From: Leishmania donovani
Lineage: Eukaryota; Euglenozoa; Kinetoplastea; Trypanosomatida; Trypanosomatidae
Reading direction: 5' to 3'
DNA length: 64,000 bases
Assembly: GCF_000227135.1 (NCBI RefSeq)
Contig: NC_018242.1
Coordinates: 342,440-406,439, forward strand
The notes below the pieces were generated by a model. That model had not been told where the DNA came from, ran no database searches, and worked only from the letters and a program-made list of their open reading frames with translations. Positions 60,901 through 64,000 of this stretch are shown piece by piece. Position numbers and translations under genes: made by a program. Every line of letters starts with the position of its first letter. Position 1 is the stretch's first letter.

Positions 60901-62607
60901 CACATCATGGCTACCATCGTTGCCATCATCCTCGCCGTGCCTGGCAGCTGCTGGCACTACCTCCTCGTCGCTCTCTTCCACCTCCAGTGCGTAGAACTCC
61001 GCAGGTGAAACCACGCGCACCTTCATGGCAGGCAGACGCACTTCCAGAGCCCAGATGGCGTGCTGCGCTCCGTCAGAGACGAGGAAGCGGTGCCGTAGTT
61101 GCGCTGCCGCCCGCTGGGTGCGCTGTCGCTCTTCTTCCCACAGCACATCTTTCTGCTGCTGCTGCTGTGCAGCGGTGGACGCCAGTGAAACTGACATCGT
61201 GGTTGACACGGCGCCACCGACTTTGCCACCCTCCTCGCTCCTCGCGGTGGGCGGCGATGGGGTTGGCGTGGCGGCTGATGAGGAGCTTGTGGTGCTGCTG
61301 CAGTGCAGTCGATCCAACGAAGGGGAGACCATCGCCGCTCTCTCTGCGTTAGGAGATGCGAATGTGGCCGCGCCCTTGCCCTCCCCCACCGCGGCTCCAT
61401 CGGCGGGCACCAACACCGCCGGCGCATCAGACAGCTGCGGCGCCAGTGCTGCCGCTCCCTCGACCGTTGCCTCTGCGCCACAGCTTGCAGGCGGGACACC
61501 AATGTGGACCCCACCGACGTTGTCGCAACGACTGTTGCCGCCGCACGCAACACGGCACTCTTCGCCGCTTCTGCCTCCACCTGCCGCTTCGTGTTCAGGG
61601 GCCGCCGACTCTCCAACCTCCATCACGGCCCCAGCCGGCATTGCCAAAGTGCCCTCGGCGCGCTCGCGCGTCTTGTCTTCCCACGCTGCACGCAGAACCG
61701 CCTCGTTGCACGACAGTCCGTAGGCGGTGTAGTCGCGTACCCAACCATCGAAGGCGTCCAGCGGCAGGCCATGCGCGATGCGGGACAGGGTGGGACGCGT
61801 CGCCGATGCGGCGCCTGCTAGCGCTGCCGTGGCGGCTGACGATGCCTTGGTGGCGCCCCGCTGATCTCCCTCTAGGCGTCGCACCACACAAATGCCGCTG
61901 CGCGGGGGCCGGCATCCAGGCGAGGCGGCGGAGAGGCGCTCCACGGTCGCCATCGCGGTCCGCTTGTCGCAGCGGCCGCGCAACTGCCCGGCCACGTCGA
62001 CGTCGTGGTAGGCGAGGAGGAAGTGGTAGGAGTCGAGCGGGACGAGCAGCATTCGTGCGTGAGCCTCCTGCGACGGCGGCTTGCTGCAGGCAGGTGTGAA
62101 GGCGGAGCCCGCAGACGCACCGCGGTCGGCAGAGACGGTGCGCCACTGCCCGTCCGCGCCGCGTGCCACGGCCTTCGGTCGCAGCGCCGCCGCACGATTT
62201 GACCTGCGCCATGCGGCGAGCTTGGGCGACGAGGATGTGAACGGCGCCGATCCGCCAGAGAACGGCAGACTTGCTGAGCACATGTGCGCGGATGTTGCAC
62301 CGGTTGCTGAAGGCGAGCAGTGCGCATCACCCGTGTAGGGGGACGAGGCTGTTGTGGCAGCTGCCTGTTGAAGCCGCTGCTGCTCCTCCACGCCTTGCTG
62401 CTGCGGGGCGCACAGAGGCGACAGGTCGAAGGGGCCATCTGTAGAGTTCGTGAAGACGTCGGTCAAAGACACGACGGTCTTGGAGAGAAAGACGGTATCG
62501 AGGTCGTACAGGTGTACGGCCGCTGGCTCGGAGGAGGAGAGGGGTGGGCTGCCGCTGGGCGGCTGCGAGGCCTCGGGCTTTGCCCTCTGCGGTGGTGGCA
62601 CGTGCAT
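54959..62607 (-). CDS. Giant NHL/beta-propeller protein, interrupted by an assembly gap
   Basis: Two minus-strand frames on either side of the gap at 57000-57109 belong to one gene: the first runs open into the gap and the second emerges open from it. With the ATG at 62607 (MHVPPPQRAKPEASQ) and the stop at 54959 the protein has more than 2500 residues. NHL-type propeller blades are seen at about residues 780-830 (LFISDMGNCAIRYANFHNRL, then GYRDGSCASSLLRGATALAW), 975-985 (VWTLAGCTRN) and 1025-1045 (VLLVDQTHHALRILDVHGG). Long Ser/Ala/Gly/Gln insertions separate them. The last 900 residues carry a recurring F-x-x-F helix motif (MSFAAFFRFVVLTGY, MDFQSFRRAALLLH, MPFKLFVDLWRTLD, LPYACFVESFVRVAL), like EF-hand-type folds without calcium ligands. 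NHL proteins are usually binding scaffolds; the role here is unknown. Confidence 0.8.
57000..57109. other. Assembly gap (110 N) inside the NHL gene
   Basis: A run of 110 undetermined bases. Two bases of a codon precede it and one base of a codon follows it (minus-strand reading), so an intact gene requires a true gap length divisible by three, whereas 110 is not. Both flanks are very GC-rich with the palindromic GGCGCC, which may explain the sequencing failure. Confidence 0.95.
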
Positions 62608-63790
62608 CCTCTGGCACGGCACGCCTGCATGCAGACAGGCGAAACAATCAACTGCCAACGCTGCCACACCGAGTCTCTCTCTCTCTCTCCTTCGCTCTGT
62701 GCTCGAGCCCCCTCCCCCCTGGCTTCGCGTGCCTGCGACAGCGGCGGCTAGTGCTGTGCAGGGCCGCGGATTTGTGTATGGCGTAGATGGTATATGCCTG
62801 CCGCAACAGAAGGCAGCGGAGGGAAGAGAGAGGATTGGTGAAGGGCGGAGGAATGACGGTCTGCGCTGGCGTGCTCGAGTGCTCGGCACGTTGGAGGACG
62901 TCGTGCACGTGCGCGCCAGCGCAGACATCAGTGGAGCGCACGTAAGAAGAGGCAATCTCTCCTTATCCGAACCAGACTTGTACACACGCATGCCCGCCTC
63001 CCCCCTCCGCAACGCTCTCAACAGTGCCTCGTTGAGGGAGGGAGGTGCGGCTGATCAGCGGGTCGGCGAGATACGAAAGACAGTGACACTGTACTTGCAG
63101 TTGACGAATACAACGAGAGAGAGAGGCCCATGAACGCAATCATAAATCGGTGGTGAAACCACGTGCTACACCTGCAGCGGCAAGAGGTGGGCGTGTGAGC
63201 GTGTCGACGCGTGTTTGTGTGTGTACGCACATCGCACGTGTGCTTTACGGCCCGTATGCGCGATAAGACCGACACATAGAGAGAAGGAAGCGGCCTTGGC
63301 GAACACACACCCGTATACGCACGCAAGCTCGGGAAAGCTGAGAAGGTAGGGTGGGACAACTGCACGAGCAGTAAAGTGTCACAGCACTCGCCGGCACCCA
63401 TCACAGGGCGCAACCGCCAGCAATAAGAGAAGAGAGAACAATGAACATGATCATCGGTGATGCGCGCGTGACAACACGCCAGTAAAGCCTCGAACCGAAA
63501 AACGGGAAAGAACGACAACAAAGGGCCGAGCTAGAGGAGGAGGAAGAGGGCAGAGAGATGGACCGCACGAGAGCGGAGAAGGAGCGCATGAGGGAGGCGG
63601 CGAGGTGGTGCGCTACGGCAACATGCAGGGGAAAGGGGGAGGGCGGAGGAGTATAACAAAGGGAGGGGCCCATGTCAGCCGCCGCCGCCCTTTTCGCCAC
63701 CCGCCTCATCCCTCTCTGTCTCTGTCTCTGTCTTGTCCCTCCCCTATACCGTCTTCTGTGAGCTCGCGATGCTTCCGCCACCGTTGTCCA
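62608..63790. other. Intergenic spacer between the PP2A-A-like gene and the NHL gene
   Basis: About 1.2 kb with no supported gene. The open frame upstream of 62607 continues to 63021 but is leader-like. It contains a CT run (about 62676-62690), GT repeats near 63212-63224, GA-rich blocks near 63530-63560 and a CTCTGT repeat near 63713-63732, close to the stop codon of the gene above. Confidence 0.55.
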
Positions 63791-64000
63791 TCAGCGCGCC
63801 TCACCGCCCGCGACGTTGTTGCTGCTGCCGCTGTTGTACGATATTTTGTGCGAGGCGTTGAGGACGTCGATGTCCGCGTCCTGCTGCAGCTGTTTGAGTG
63901 CCGCATTGTACGCCGCCCGCTCCGTCTCTGTTACGTCGAACCAGGAGTACCAGCAGGGCAGCGCGTGCGCCACCGCGAGGCGCACATTCGGCACGCGGTC
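63791..64000 (-). CDS. C-terminal end of a HEAT-repeat protein resembling PP2A scaffold subunit A (partial)
   Basis: The last 69 codons of a gene that continues past the window edge. The fragment starts DRVPNVRLAVAHALP, matching the HEAT-repeat signature D-P-V-x-N-V-R-x-x-V-A near the end of PP2A regulatory subunit A, and continues to LQQDADIDVLNASHKIS, which parallels the last-helix L-x-x-D-x-D-x-D-V-x-x-x-A pattern of that protein. The tail after this is short and polar. The A subunit holds the catalytic and B subunits of protein phosphatase 2A; a PP4 regulatory subunit with similar HEAT repeats is an alternative, since only the end is visible. Confidence 0.65.
   Translation of the reverse strand, partial: DRVPNVRLAVAHALPCWYSWFDVTETERAAYNAALKQLQQDADIDVLNASHKISYNSGSSNNVAGGEAR

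Noticed and set aside
1..64000. CRISPR arrays, prophage, insertion sequences, bacterial promoters
   Set aside because: The sequence is a eukaryotic nuclear trypanosomatid array; no spaced direct-repeat arrays or transposase genes were seen.

Overview
This is a 64 kb piece of nuclear chromosome from a trypanosomatid, most likely a Leishmania species. Three things point there. The DNA is GC-rich with long intronless ORFs separated by 0.4-4 kb spacers full of CA/GT microsatellites, polypyrimidine tracts and homopolymers. Every credible gene lies on the minus strand, as expected of one polycistronic transcription unit read from position 64000 towards 1, and no strand switch is seen. A 518-bp dispersed repeat with the look of a Leishmania SIDER2 degenerate retroposon occurs twice in predicted 3'-UTR sequence. 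No bacterial-type operon signals, CRISPR array, tRNA or rRNA gene was found.

Layout in transcription order: C-terminal end of a HEAT-repeat protein resembling the PP2A scaffold subunit A (64000-63791); a very large NHL/beta-propeller protein interrupted by an assembly gap (62607-54959); a methyltransferase-like protein (54161-52617); an ABCG half-transporter (51148-48923); a 3.8 kb gene-free stretch with a SIDER2-like copy and a second gap; an inositol-monophosphatase-family protein with an altered active-site motif (45117-43696); an MFS transporter (42595-40718); a small acidic unknown protein (40259-39288); a decayed gene (about 38948-37982); a probable mitochondrial protein (36945-34051); a second SIDER2-like copy; an SLC35-type nucleotide-sugar transporter (32926-31541); a coiled-coil protein (30985-28319); an unknown protein with two CxxC pairs (27392-26082); a fusion of an EFM7-like methyltransferase with a Rab escort protein (25347-22213); DPM2 (21477-21142); PEX16 (20239-18548); a 2083-residue coiled-coil protein (17094-10843); a 2115-residue WD-like protein (9635-3288); and a PPR-like probable mitochondrial protein (2554-587).

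The genes do not form one pathway, which is normal for trypanosomatid arrays. Several serve membranes and glycans: nucleotide-sugar transport into the Golgi or ER, DPM2 for dolichol-phosphate-mannose or GPI synthesis, Rab prenylation, peroxisome (glycosome) membrane biogenesis, and ABC and MFS transport. Gene starts were moved to the first in-frame ATG where a longer reading frame depended on a non-ATG codon or on repeat-rich leader sequence.

Points most worth a second look: the methyltransferase-REP fusion, the Thr-to-Ala change in the IMPase motif, two identical 518-bp repeats with an apparently spurious gap in one of them, a multiply frameshifted relic gene, and the gap-broken giant NHL protein.
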